A stretch of 64,000 bases of DNA from Bremerella cremea (GTDB lineage Bacteria > Planctomycetota > Planctomycetia > Pirellulales > Pirellulaceae), in assembly GCF_003335505.1 (NCBI RefSeq), contig NZ_QPEX01000024.1, positions 62,001 through 126,000 on the forward strand. Reading direction: 5' to 3'. The notes beneath the pieces were generated by a model that searched no databases, was not told where the DNA came from, and was given only the letters and a program-made list of their open reading frames with translations. Both the position numbers and the translations under genes were made by a program. Positions within the stretch are counted from its first letter, which is position 1. Every line of letters begins with the position of its first letter. Shown here in pieces: positions 26,803-35,882 of the stretch.

Positions 26803-28101
26803 ATGGCAAGTGTAACACGAAATAAAGATGCCCAGGGCAAGTGGCGATATCGGATTCAATTCTACGATGCTGAAAAACGTCGGCATTCTCGTCAGCTTGG
26901 GAGAGTGAGCAAGCAACACGCCGATACAGTTGCTGGGCACATCCAGAATCTCGTAGATGTAAAGAAGTCCAACGCAGAGTTGAACGCGAAGACTGATGGC
27001 TGGCTACGAAATGAAGCTCCGAAGAACTTGGTGAATTGGCTCGCAGAACTAGGCCTTTGCGATAGCATTCGGAGGCAGAAATTGGGTGAGTTCATTTCCG
27101 CCTACATCCAATCTCGGGAAAATTCAAAACCCAATACCATTCGCAACTATACCAACAGCCAGAAAAAGCTAACGGACTTTTTTGGTGAGGATCGGTTCCT
27201 AGACGAGATTAGCGAAGGCGACGCCGATGAATGGCATCAGTCGCTGATCAATTACCGCTACAGCAAAGCCACGATCAGCAAGGCCATCAAGCACGCCAAA
27301 CACTTTTTCACGAAGGCTAAACGCAGAGATCTCGTCAGGATCAATCCGTTTCAACACCTAAAGGCAGGAGGAGAACGAAACGAAAGCCGTAACTTCTTCG
27401 TTGAACGGGACGTAATCGACAAGGCAATTTCTGAGACACCTGAAATCGAGATGAAGCTTGTCATCACTTTGGCACGCTACGGTGGGCTTCGGTGCCCCAG
27501 CGAGATTCAAGCTCTCGAATGGTGCGACATCGACTGGGATAAAGGACGAATCAAAGTCAAATCCCCCAAAACTGAGCACCACGGCAAATCACACCGCGTC
27601 ATTCCACTATTCCCAGAACTGATTCCTCTGCTTCGCGAAGCTCATGATTCCGCCGAGGATAAAGCCGGTTTCGTGATAACCAAGTATCGAAACAAGAACG
27701 CGAACCTTCGAACTCAGTTCAAGAGAATCCTAACCCAAGCTGGTATCACCCCATGGGAAAGGCTTTTTCAAAATCTGCGAACGTCGCGGCAAAACGAACT
27801 TGCAGACGAATACCCAATGCATGTAGTGATTGAATGGATGGGCAATTCCGAGCTTGTGGCGTTGAAGCATTACCTGAAGGTCAAGGAATCACACTTTAGA
27901 GAGGCAACGCGAGCTAAAACTAGCGCCGTTGGTGATGAAAGTGTGCCAAAATCAACGCCGCAGGTTGAAGCGGCGAAAAGCACAGAAGAGCAGGAACCCC
28001 ATGAGGGGAAAGCACTTACATCAGAAACTGTTGCAGACACTGGACTTACGAAAGGCCAGAAAGTACCCCCTAGGGGAGTCGAACCCCTGTTTTCGGGCTG
28101 A
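26803..28101 (+). CDS. Tyrosine integrase, C-terminus encoded by the tRNA gene
   Basis: 432 aa as read here. Arm-type N-terminus, core-binding domain near 93-180 ('LGEFISAYIQSRENSKPNTI'), catalytic domain 200-365. Catalytic residues: Arg230 in 'YGGLRCPSE', a Lys near 256, Arg326 in 'NLRTSRQNEL', Tyr357 in 'LKHYLKV'; both usual His positions are Asn. The start has AAGGAGAAAAATC just upstream. The last six residues ('EPLFSG') are read out of the tRNA-Glu gene, with which the frame overlaps by 38 bases. In the excised circle the frame would instead run on for 59 codons (see 15171-15370). It integrates the element at tRNA-Glu. Confidence 0.93.
   Translation: MASVTRNKDAQGKWRYRIQFYDAEKRRHSRQLGRVSKQHADTVAGHIQNLVDVKKSNAELNAKTDGWLRNEAPKNLVNWLAELGLCDSIRRQKLGEFISAYIQSRENSKPNTIRNYTNSQKKLTDFFGEDRFLDEISEGDADEWHQSLINYRYSKATISKAIKHAKHFFTKAKRRDLVRINPFQHLKAGGERNESRNFFVERDVIDKAISETPEIEMKLVITLARYGGLRCPSEIQALEWCDIDWDKGRIKVKSPKTEHHGKSHRVIPLFPELIPLLREAHDSAEDKAGFVITKYRNKNANLRTQFKRILTQAGITPWERLFQNLRTSRQNELADEYPMHVVIEWMGNSELVALKHYLKVKESHFREATRAKTSAVGDESVPKSTPQVEAAKSTEEQEPHEGKALTSETVADTGLTKGQKVPPRGVEPLFSG
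28061..28081. repeat. attR core (right copy of 21-bp direct repeat)
   Basis: Identical to 15171-15191; bases 28064-28081 lie in the acceptor and T-arm side of tRNA-Glu, the classic tyrosine integrase target. The copy also codes for integrase residues 420-427. Confidence 0.92.
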
Positions 28102-28136
28102 GAACCCGACGTCCTGGGCCACTAGACGAAGGGGGC
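28064..28136 (-). tRNA. tRNA-Glu (anticodon CTC)
   Basis: 73 bases. Acceptor arm GCCCCCT pairs with AGGGGGT (one G-T at the end), discriminator A. The anticodon stem TCGGG/CCCGA closes the loop TTCTCAG, giving anticodon CTC. The T-arm CAGGGG-TTCGACT-CCCCT(A) and the 5' part 'TTCGTCTAGTGGCCCAGGAC' are typical of bacterial tRNA-Glu. CCA is not encoded. Its 3' end is the integration site of the element, which leaves the tRNA whole but separates it from its likely terminator at 15112-15135. Confidence 0.95.
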
Positions 28137-28332
28137 ATGGTGGGTGCTGTTTACTTTCTTCGGCTGGCCGGGGCGAATTGCGTGAGGCGAGGCCGATGAT
28201 GTGTGTATTACCCATGTTATAACGGTTTTTTGACGCCCGTCCAGTGGCCAGCGTGGGGTGTTCTGGCCGAGTGGGTGGCGGCCTATCTGACTTAGACAGC
28301 TTGGCTGAGGAGTGGTTCGCGGCGGCGTAGCC

Positions 28333-29358
28333 TTAGGGCATCTTTTCGCCAGGCGAGAAATTGGCTTGGCGATCTTTACGCAGGTAATGATCGGCCACAG
28401 CCGTGTCGAGGAAAAGTTGGCCCACGTGGTAAGCGACCATCGGCAAGATGGCCAGCGGACTGGCCGTGTAAAATTCCGTCGCAATCGCCAAACCAATCAT
28501 CAGCGTCTTTTGACTACCAGAGAAAGCAATCGCGATCTCATCAGGGCGACTAAACCTCAGCCGTCGGGCAATTCCAGCCCCCATGACCAGCGTCGAGAAG
28601 TGAACCGTCAGCACCAGCACGATCATTGTGGCAAACGAAAAGAGGGTCGGCATTTCTGCGGCAGGCAAGCTGCGGAGCTTCAGGCCGCAACTGATACATC
28701 CCAGCAAAACCATCGCTAAAATTCCGATTTGAGCGATGATGCTGAGCGAGAATTTATGTCGCGATGCCCAGTCGCCTGCCTTAGGTATCAAGCGAGCCAA
28801 TTGCCCCAATGCCATCGGCAAGACGATCAGCACAAACAACTTGCTGACCATGTCGACCAACGACAGCCCTTTGCCGGTCGGATCAGGCCAAACGGTGATG
28901 GTGATTTCACTTCCGGTGGTCCACAGGAGCCAGAAGGGGGTTACCAGAAAGCAAAGTGAATTGGTCACGATTGTCACCACCAACGCAGCCGAATCGTTCC
29001 CCCCTGCCCTTCGTGTCCAAACGGCAGCCGAAGCCAACGTGCAAGGAATCGCAGCGATCAGGTTGATGCCAATTGCGAAATCGCCAGCAGCCAGCAGCGA
29101 AAGCGCCCAAGCAATCAGTGGCAGCACCCCAAAATTCATCCCGGTTGCTAGCAGGGAGGCGGCTGGGCGGCGAACGGCATTGTGCAAATCGCCAAAAGCC
29201 AGCGGAAAGGCCATTAAAAAGAGAACCGTTACCACGATTCCGTTCCGCAAAACGGCCATGTTCGGCAGTTCGCGGAGCGGCTCTGAGAATGCAAATCCGA
29301 CCGATACAACGACCATCAGGCCAGCCAGGAACCAATGTCGTCGTAAAATAGATCGCAC
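28333..29358 (-). CDS. SBF-like (bile acid:sodium symporter superfamily) membrane transporter
   Basis: 341 aa with about nine to ten hydrophobic helices, matching the YfeH/BASS-type fold of two inverted five-helix repeats. Landmarks: 'LLATGMNFGVLPLIAWALSL', 'LIAAIPCTLASAAVWTRRAG' (the crossover segment), 'NDSAALVVTIVTNSLCFL' and 'AFSGSQKTLMIGLAIA', the second crossover. Substrate unknown; relatives carry organic acids with sodium. Monocistronic, ending about 200 bases from the tRNA. Confidence 0.85.
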   Translation of the reverse strand: MRSILRRHWFLAGLMVVVSVGFAFSEPLRELPNMAVLRNGIVVTVLFLMAFPLAFGDLHNAVRRPAASLLATGMNFGVLPLIAWALSLLAAGDFAIGINLIAAIPCTLASAAVWTRRAGGNDSAALVVTIVTNSLCFLVTPFWLLWTTGSEITITVWPDPTGKGLSLVDMVSKLFVLIVLPMALGQLARLIPKAGDWASRHKFSLSIIAQIGILAMVLLGCISCGLKLRSLPAAEMPTLFSFATMIVLVLTVHFSTLVMGAGIARRLRFSRPDEIAIAFSGSQKTLMIGLAIATEFYTASPLAILPMVAYHVGQLFLDTAVADHYLRKDRQANFSPGEKMP

Positions 29359-29560
29359 GTCGCCTCGCTTTCTGGCCCGTTTGGCGTTCGCCAGACAGAC
29401 TCTTTTGCCTAACCGATCTATCTGCCGATCGGGGTTGCGGTTAGAATCGAAGATCGGTTTGCACTTAACCTAGGCACCTAGAGCAGTTTACCGCCGACCG
29501 GCCCTTCAGCGGAAGCGGCCTGCGGAATCTCGCTCGGGGCCAAAGTCTTTATTTTGCATA

Positions 29561-30706
29561 ATGTTGCGTTATTGGACAGCGGGCGAATCCCACGGTAAAA
29601 CCCTTCTCGCGATGATCGACGGCTTTCCGGCCGGGCTGACGATCGACGAGGAACCTATTAATCGCGAGCTTGCTCGGCGCCAGGGAGGATATGGCCGGGG
29701 CGGACGACAGCGGATCGAGACCGACAAGGTCGAAGTCATGACTGGCGTCTGGAAAGGAATGACCTTGGGCAGCCCCATTGCCTTACAGGTCATCAATCGC
29801 GATTACAAGCTAGAACGCCTGGAAGACTTGCCGCGCCCCCGCCCAGGACATGGTGACCTGACCGGAGCGATTAAGTTCCTTGGTCCGATTCGTGCGATTC
29901 TAGAACGAGCCAGTGCTCGCGAAACGGCCGTTCGTGTTGCTGCCGGCGCCCTGGCCAAGCAACTTTTGGCTGAATTCGATATCCAGGTCTACGGCTTTGT
30001 CGACGAGTTAGGCGGAATTGCCATCGAGCGGCCAGAGAACGTTGATGATGTCGAGGCGATGGTTGCCAAGCGTGATGAAAGCATCATCTACTCGCTTAAC
30101 CCGGGCCAAGATCCTGAGTTCAAAGAACTGATCGACAAAACGGGCAAAGCAGGCGACACGCTCGGCGGGATTGTCGAAGTTCGCGTGGTCGGTGCTCCGT
30201 TTGGCCTTGGCACCCATGCCCAGTGGGAACGTAAGCTTGACGGTAAGCTGGCCCAAGCCGTCATGGCGGTGCAAGCGATCAAAGGGGTCGAGATTGGCAT
30301 GGGCTTCCAAACCGCCCGCTTGCCCGGCTCGCAAGTTCACGATCCGATTCACTACGACGCTTCCGAGCAAGATAGCGTCAATCTTGGCTATACCCGCCCT
30401 TCCAACAATGCTGGTGGGCTAGAAGCTGGGATGACCAACGGGCAAACGATTGTCGTGCGTGCAGCCAAAAAGCCAATCAGCACGCTTCGCAAGCCACTGG
30501 AATCGGTCAATCTGGAAACCAAAGAAGCAGATGCGGCGTCGTACGAACGAAGCGATGTCTGTGCGGTTTCAGCCGCCAGTGTGATTGTGGAAAGTGTCGT
30601 GGCGTTTGAAATCGCCGTGGCGTTGGTCGACAAATTCGGCGGTGACAGCCTGGAAGAAATGAAGGCCCGTTACCAACTGTTCATGGACATGGCCCGGAAG
30701 CGTTAA
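29561..30706 (+). CDS. aroC: Chorismate synthase
   Basis: Last step of the shikimate pathway: FMN-dependent conversion of EPSP to chorismate. 381 aa, full length. Signatures: 'TAGESHGKTLLAMIDGFPAG', 'RRQGGYGRGGRQRIETD', 'HGDLTGAIKF', 'ERASARETAVRVAAGA', 'NNAGGLEAGMTNGQ' and 'ERSDVCAV'. Start ATG 29561 has no strong ribosome site, as is common in this phylum. It is followed after about 40 bases by the AsmA-like gene. Confidence 0.97.
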   Translation: MLRYWTAGESHGKTLLAMIDGFPAGLTIDEEPINRELARRQGGYGRGGRQRIETDKVEVMTGVWKGMTLGSPIALQVINRDYKLERLEDLPRPRPGHGDLTGAIKFLGPIRAILERASARETAVRVAAGALAKQLLAEFDIQVYGFVDELGGIAIERPENVDDVEAMVAKRDESIIYSLNPGQDPEFKELIDKTGKAGDTLGGIVEVRVVGAPFGLGTHAQWERKLDGKLAQAVMAVQAIKGVEIGMGFQTARLPGSQVHDPIHYDASEQDSVNLGYTRPSNNAGGLEAGMTNGQTIVVRAAKKPISTLRKPLESVNLETKEADAASYERSDVCAVSAASVIVESVVAFEIAVALVDKFGGDSLEEMKARYQLFMDMARKR

Positions 30707-30748
30707 GCCGCGGCCCAACAATTCGCCTGCCAAGCAAGGATGTTCGGC

Positions 30749-31969
30749 ATGCACGAATCAACGAGACGCCTGCTTTGCCGGGTCGCATTCCTGTTGGGAT
30801 GTGTCGTACCGACGGTCTGCACCCTCTCGTGGATTACCTATCGCCAATCGAACTGGGCGATCGAAGCAATCGAGCACGAACTCTCGCAAACGATTGGCCT
30901 CAAGTGCCAGATTGCTCGCTACTATAACCCGAAACCAACCAAGTGGATCTTTGAAGATGTTCACCTGGAACGGGCTGGCGAGGACGCGGTAGTCTTTCCG
31001 GTGCTCAAGGCCGAACTAGTCGAAAACACGTGGCATCTTTCAGCCGATGAAGCAGAAATCGACTGGGCATCGCGTCATCGACTGTGGGAGACCATCCAGG
31101 AAGGCATTCTGCTGAAACGTGGCGGGACTCAACAGTTGCACTTGAACGTGGCCGAGGTTCATTTTCGGGACGGCAACCAACCACCGCTCCGGCAATTAAG
31201 TATCCGCCACAATCCTGCAACTCAGCCGGCGTTGACCAGCATTGCGATGATTGGGAGTACCGATAACTCACCAACTCTGCAAGTCGCTCTGGATACAACC
31301 GCAGGCGTCCCCTGGCAACTGCAACTGAAAACGGACCGTCTGCTAACTGATCGCTTGGCCATGGCCGTACCACAACTGGCTGGGCTCGGGGCCGATGCCT
31401 ATTACCAAGGACAGATGACGTTCGAGTTGGTTAACGATTCTCCAAACGTCGAACTTCGCGGCAACATCTATCAAATGAATTTAGAAACGGCCCTGGCCAG
31501 CAAGTTTGGCCTGCATGGGGCAGGCGGGGCCGATCTTTACTTGGACTCGGTCATTATTCGCCAGAATACCGTCCATTGGGCGAACGGTGTCTTGGCCTCG
31601 AAGAACGGCCAGATATCACGCCGACTACTCAATCGCGCCGCCCAGCACCTTCAACTGCGGGTGATTCCTCCATCGCAAAATGAAGACTTGATCGCCTATC
31701 ACGAACTGGCTATCGGTTTCCGCGACGACCAAGGGCGTTTGACGCTCAGCGGGCTGTGCGCAAACATGCCACACGGCACTATGCTGGCCGGGCTTGAACA
31801 TCCCCTGGCCATGGAAGGCCTGGTGAACAACCTTCCGGCAACAAACCTGGCAAGCGTCTTTCATGAAGACCACACGCCAAGTGTCCCTGCCTCGCAGCGG
31901 TCGGTAGATATGGCTCGCTGGCTGGCAGTTCCTCAACTGGCAGACCGCTCGGACAACTCGCTCCGGTAA
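30749..31969 (+). CDS. AsmA-like membrane-anchored hypothetical protein
   Basis: 406 aa from ATG 30749 (AAGGA 8 bases upstream; an ATG at 30740 lies too close to it). One N-terminal membrane helix ('VAFLLGCVVPTVCTLSWITY') is followed by a large exported part rich in beta strands: 'PTKWIFEDVHLERAGEDAV', 'QQLHLNVAEVHFRDGN', 'VELRGNIYQMNLETALA'. This layout recalls AsmA/YhdP-type repeating beta-groove proteins that act in lipid transfer, but similarity is loose. Possibly co-transcribed with aroC. Confidence 0.6.
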   Translation: MHESTRRLLCRVAFLLGCVVPTVCTLSWITYRQSNWAIEAIEHELSQTIGLKCQIARYYNPKPTKWIFEDVHLERAGEDAVVFPVLKAELVENTWHLSADEAEIDWASRHRLWETIQEGILLKRGGTQQLHLNVAEVHFRDGNQPPLRQLSIRHNPATQPALTSIAMIGSTDNSPTLQVALDTTAGVPWQLQLKTDRLLTDRLAMAVPQLAGLGADAYYQGQMTFELVNDSPNVELRGNIYQMNLETALASKFGLHGAGGADLYLDSVIIRQNTVHWANGVLASKNGQISRRLLNRAAQHLQLRVIPPSQNEDLIAYHELAIGFRDDQGRLTLSGLCANMPHGTMLAGLEHPLAMEGLVNNLPATNLASVFHEDHTPSVPASQRSVDMARWLAVPQLADRSDNSLR

Positions 31970-32108
31970 CGAACGCAAGCCTAGAGAATGGCAAATATTG
32001 ACATCATTTGCCCACACTCTAGACTAAACTATGCCAGAGATCTTAGCTGGACTATTGGGCCTACAACCTAGCTTCCTGGCAAAGCCTTGGTGATAGAAGG
32101 AAAACCGG

Positions 32109-32357
32109 ATGGCCAATTCTCTCAACCTATCCCTTACCGACGAACTTCGCGCCTTCATCGACGCCAACTGCGGCGACGGCACCCTGTATGCCACGCCCAG
32201 TGAATTCGTGCGCGACGTTTTGCGTCAACGCAAAGCTCAAATCGAAGCCCAAAGGGCCCGCGATAGTATCATCGAAGGCTATGAAGACGCAATCGCTGGT
32301 CGCACGGTAAAGTTCCAAGGGGACGTGCGGGCGATGCTCAAGAAAGCGGAGCAGTGA
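32109..32357 (+). CDS. parD: ParD-type antitoxin
   Basis: 82 aa ribbon-helix-helix antitoxin, CC2985-like group: 'LNLSLTDELRAFIDANCG', 'YATPSEFVRDVLRQRKAQIE', and a C-terminal toxin-binding tail. Good ribosome site (GAAGGAAAA). Overlaps the toxin gene by 4 bases (GTGA), the normal TA layout. It neutralises ParE and represses its own promoter. Confidence 0.9.
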   Translation: MANSLNLSLTDELRAFIDANCGDGTLYATPSEFVRDVLRQRKAQIEAQRARDSIIEGYEDAIAGRTVKFQGDVRAMLKKAEQ

Positions 32358-32740
32358 GTCGCTCAGGCAAAGTGGACCTGGAATTCACACTGAGGGCCAT
32401 TTCTGACTTGGAAGGTATTGTCAACTTCAGCCTTACGCAATTCGGTAAAAAGGCTACCGACAAGTATCTCGATTCCTTGAATGCGGCTTTCGATCGCATT
32501 CAGTCCCACCCAAATTTGCTTTGTGCAGAACCTAGCTTTCACCCTGATTTTTGCTTCTATCGGGCGAACAAGCACTTGATCGTCTGCGATGCCTCGCCCA
32601 AAACGATCTTTGTCTTGACGATCCTTTCTACCAGTATGGATCTTCCAGCAAGACTGGCCGAATTACAGCCCTCGCTGGAAAGGGAAGTCGAGGCTCTGCA
32701 TACCCGCCTCAGGAAGCCCAGAGGCGGCAAGCAGAAATAA
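32354..32740 (+). CDS. parE: ParE-type toxin
   Basis: 128 aa RelE/ParE-fold toxin starting at GTG 32354 within the antitoxin stop. Landmarks: 'LEFTLRAISDLEGIVNFSLT', 'DSLNAAFDRIQSHPNL', 'FCFYRANKHLIVCDAS', 'IFVLTILSTSMDLP'. About 25 residues longer than usual at a basic C-terminus ('TRLRKPRGGKQK'). ParE proteins poison DNA gyrase; activity here untested. It is not part of the integrative element, which ends 4 kb earlier. Confidence 0.88.
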   Translation: MSRSGKVDLEFTLRAISDLEGIVNFSLTQFGKKATDKYLDSLNAAFDRIQSHPNLLCAEPSFHPDFCFYRANKHLIVCDASPKTIFVLTILSTSMDLPARLAELQPSLEREVEALHTRLRKPRGGKQK

Positions 32741-32763
32741 GGCTCTCTGTCCAACACATACGC

Positions 32764-35700
32764 TTAGGTGATATCGCCCAGGTTGCTGGTATCTTTCGGA
32801 TCGGGCAGGTCGGTTTTAATGACCACTTCTTCCACGTCGTTTTCATCGACAACCGATAGCTTCGACAATTGAAAACGAAGCGCGACCAACCCCAGGCCAA
32901 TCCAGTTAGCAGCGACGAATCCCATGACCAAGATTTCGCTTCCCTTGCCACCACTGCCGTACGAGTGCAAACCAACAGCGTCACCCCCTTTGAACAGCGG
33001 CAACAGGAAGTTCACACCGTACCAACTGCCGACAATCGAGGAGAAACCGATGATGGTTCCCACCACCAAACCGAAGTTGTTGAACCAACCAGCAAACCGG
33101 GCATGCAAGATAGCGACGTAAATCAACAGCGTCACTAAGGCCCAAACTTCTTTTGGATCCCAACCCCAAAAGCGGCCCCAGGACACGTCCGCCCAGATAC
33201 CGCCCAAGATCGTCCCGGTGGCCAGCAGAAGCACAGCAACCTGGATGGCTCGGTAACATTGCTGCCCCAAGATGAAGCACTGTTCCGGCGGACGATAACT
33301 CATTTGCGGAGTATGGGCATGCTTCGGAGCGAGCCCTTCGTTCAGCGTACTAGCCACAACCGGAGCACGGTACTTGCCAAACATGTAATAGCCTAGCGCC
33401 AACCAGCCTAAGCCCCAAGCCAAGATCCCAGCCCCGTAACTGGCCACAATCGTGAGCACGTGGATCGTTAACCACACGTTCGATCGTAACACCGGCTGAA
33501 GCGGCGAGAACTCGGCATTCAAGACCCGGGACGTGCCTGTGTCAACAATCGGAGCAATCGAAGCCACACACAACAGAAACGTGCCACAAGCAGCGGCAGC
33601 GAGCCCGTAATAGGTGCGGTCGTAGGTCTTCTCAAAGCGATCGCTCAGTTTCTTGTCGACGGCAAACCAATCGTACAGACAGAACAGCGGCATCAAGATC
33701 GCGGAGATCACCAGACGCGGCAAATACCAAGCCGTCAGAACGGTAGTTCCGACCAAAATCACGCTAATCACGAGACCTTGGACGATCGAAAAGACCGAGC
33801 CACCGAAGTTCACGGAATCGAAATTAATGATCGGCCGATTGCCGTCGTAGAACGGAAGAGCCACCAACGCGTAGGCAATGAACAGCGTTACCGGCAACCG
33901 CAGAATTGCCGCCACCACGTTAAAGCCAAGCCAAAGCTTGTTGGAAGGGAACATTTCGCGTTGGGCTTCGGTAAGCTCGGCAGCTTCCCAGATTCCGGGA
34001 ATCGCTGTCGCTCGCCAGGCAGCCAAGCGGCCCCGGTCGTAGATCGGCAGCAACAGAAACATCAGCCCCAAAGCACAAACGACCCACGGCACAAAGATCA
34101 CCGTCTCGTACATGTTGGTCACCGGAGCCCAACCGGTAACGACAACCCGCATGTAAAAACCATACGTCGACCAAACAATGCCAATTAACAAAAAGGTCAC
34201 GCCGGTCCAGAACATCGCTTTCCGCATGCCAGTAAAGGCCAAGCCAAACCCCAAGGTAGCGATGAATGTGAAAATCCAGGCGTACATAAAGGGATCGAGC
34301 GTGTTGTAACGGACTTCGGTCGCAATGCGGTAGCTGTCCACTGGTGGATAGGCGGTGTAAGCAAGAATTCCAGAATCGACTTCGTCTGGGCCGAGCGTTT
34401 CTTCTAACACAACTTTACGTTCGGTGTTGTTGGCTTCGCCCAGTCGATGCAAATCGTCTGACAGTTTCTGCATTGCGTCACGCAACCCAGAACCTTTCGT
34501 TTCACCACCGGCCAGATAAGCCTGACGCACCTTTTCCCAATCGGACCTCACGGCGTTGATCAAGCTCATGTTGTACGGCTGAAGCAGGTCCTCGGAACCG
34601 TACAACACCGTTGTCAGCCCGAGCCACGGCTGAGCAAGGTCGCTGGGATTACGCGATTTACTCAAGGCGTATGGATTCAAAGCTGGCACAATTTGCAAGT
34701 AGTTCCCCACCCGGTCCATGGTCGCGGCGGTTTGAGGGTTCTCGTACAACGCCAAATTGGTTTCCAGACCAATGTGTTCCAATTGGCGGACATAAACCAA
34801 CATCGATTGAAACATCGGCTTGATGTTGTTGTACTCGCGTTCAGAGAGCGTCGTACTTTTATTCACCGTGTCGCGCTGTTCTTCCAACACGCGTTCCATC
34901 GCGGCGGCATCTTCGCGGAACCGCTTCACAAGCGGCTCTAGCTCTTTAGTACTGAGCGGGTCCGCAGGCATCACCGGCGTGGGATTTTTATTCCCAAGAA
35001 CCTCGTCGGTTCTCACGATCGACTCCCGAGCCAATTCGGTCAGTTCTTGAATGGAACCAAGCAGATGCGTCGCCCCAAGGCTGAGCGGATGCTCACCGGC
35101 AATTTGCTGTAAAGTTTGCAGTTGACTATAAAGCGGCCGTTCGCCCCCACCATCCAAGACCATATTGGCTTCTTGAACTTGATAGAAGAATCGGTCCCGT
35201 GCACCACTGAGCGCAATCGGCGGAGTCGAGATCACCGGCAGGCGTGGATCAAGCGAGACCTCTCGATAAACGGCGTAACGAAAAACGAGCCCCTTCCAAA
35301 TATACGCATCCAAGGGCTGCTTATCTTCTGACTCGCCTTGCCCTTTTTTCATCTCTCGCTGGTGCATGCCATTGATGTATTCACGTAGCTTGACCGAGGT
35401 CGCTACTTGGTGCGGAGAAACGAAATTCAGCTTTACGCTACCAGGGCTATTGATCGGCAAACCAAGTTCTTCGCGGACATCTTCTCGCCCAAGATAGATA
35501 AAGGGAACTCGCTCCCAAGCCTCTGGCCGCAAGCTCCACTCGAAGATCAGTTCATCAGGCGTGAACTTACGTTCTTTCCCCTCAGGAAAGATCTCTAAAG
35601 CGGCCTGCATCTCGGGCTGCTTCAGTTCTTCTTCGGTGTAATAGTCAACCAGGTTAAAGCGTGGCTTCGACTTATTGAACTCGGTGATCTTCTGCACCAC

Positions 35701-35868
35701 TTGCCGCGCGTAGGCATCCATCGGCTTGACCCGTCCATGGTGATAGACGGGGATTTCTCGCCAGATGTCAGAAGGAAAATCTTCTGCGTAAACTGGCGTG
35801 CCGGCAACCCCGAGGCTGCTCAGCAGCACCACGGTGAACAACACCATTCGCAGCATACTGTTGGTCAT
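32764..35868 (-). CDS. ccsA: Cytochrome c assembly protein CcsA with large N-terminal region
   Basis: 1034 aa from ATG 35868 (GGAG 6 bases upstream); ATG 35883 in a TAATG overlap with the upstream gene is the alternative. System II haem lyase component. A signal peptide precedes a planctomycete-specific exported region of about 520 residues with 'YHHGRVKPMDAYARQVV', then membrane helices and the CcsA core near residues 780-1010 with the haem-handling motif 'WGRFWGWDPKEVWAL'. Normal CcsA is about 300-400 aa, so the N-terminal part is an extra domain of unknown role. Paired with the ResB-like gene just upstream. Confidence 0.9.
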   Translation of the reverse strand: MTNSMLRMVLFTVVLLSSLGVAGTPVYAEDFPSDIWREIPVYHHGRVKPMDAYARQVVQKITEFNKSKPRFNLVDYYTEEELKQPEMQAALEIFPEGKERKFTPDELIFEWSLRPEAWERVPFIYLGREDVREELGLPINSPGSVKLNFVSPHQVATSVKLREYINGMHQREMKKGQGESEDKQPLDAYIWKGLVFRYAVYREVSLDPRLPVISTPPIALSGARDRFFYQVQEANMVLDGGGERPLYSQLQTLQQIAGEHPLSLGATHLLGSIQELTELARESIVRTDEVLGNKNPTPVMPADPLSTKELEPLVKRFREDAAAMERVLEEQRDTVNKSTTLSEREYNNIKPMFQSMLVYVRQLEHIGLETNLALYENPQTAATMDRVGNYLQIVPALNPYALSKSRNPSDLAQPWLGLTTVLYGSEDLLQPYNMSLINAVRSDWEKVRQAYLAGGETKGSGLRDAMQKLSDDLHRLGEANNTERKVVLEETLGPDEVDSGILAYTAYPPVDSYRIATEVRYNTLDPFMYAWIFTFIATLGFGLAFTGMRKAMFWTGVTFLLIGIVWSTYGFYMRVVVTGWAPVTNMYETVIFVPWVVCALGLMFLLLPIYDRGRLAAWRATAIPGIWEAAELTEAQREMFPSNKLWLGFNVVAAILRLPVTLFIAYALVALPFYDGNRPIINFDSVNFGGSVFSIVQGLVISVILVGTTVLTAWYLPRLVISAILMPLFCLYDWFAVDKKLSDRFEKTYDRTYYGLAAAACGTFLLCVASIAPIVDTGTSRVLNAEFSPLQPVLRSNVWLTIHVLTIVASYGAGILAWGLGWLALGYYMFGKYRAPVVASTLNEGLAPKHAHTPQMSYRPPEQCFILGQQCYRAIQVAVLLLATGTILGGIWADVSWGRFWGWDPKEVWALVTLLIYVAILHARFAGWFNNFGLVVGTIIGFSSIVGSWYGVNFLLPLFKGGDAVGLHSYGSGGKGSEILVMGFVAANWIGLGLVALRFQLSKLSVVDENDVEEVVIKTDLPDPKDTSNLGDIT

Positions 35869-35882
35869 TTTGCTCTCCGCCA

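Larger units (their letters stand above)
15171..28081. mobile_element. 12.9-kb integrative element in tRNA-Glu
   Basis: Bounded by an exact 21-bp direct repeat, the right copy of which is the 3' end of tRNA-Glu. It carries a tyrosine integrase at the tRNA side, an excisionase-like gene, two serine-recombinase-family genes, a membrane protein, a winged-helix protein, and a five-gene GTPase/GAP1/protease cargo. No conjugation, replication or capsid genes are seen, so it is a non-autonomous genomic island or mobilisable element. Codon use and base composition in the cargo look more AT-rich than the host genes on either side. The reconstructed attP circle restores a longer integrase, which supports these exact ends. 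Confidence 0.9.
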
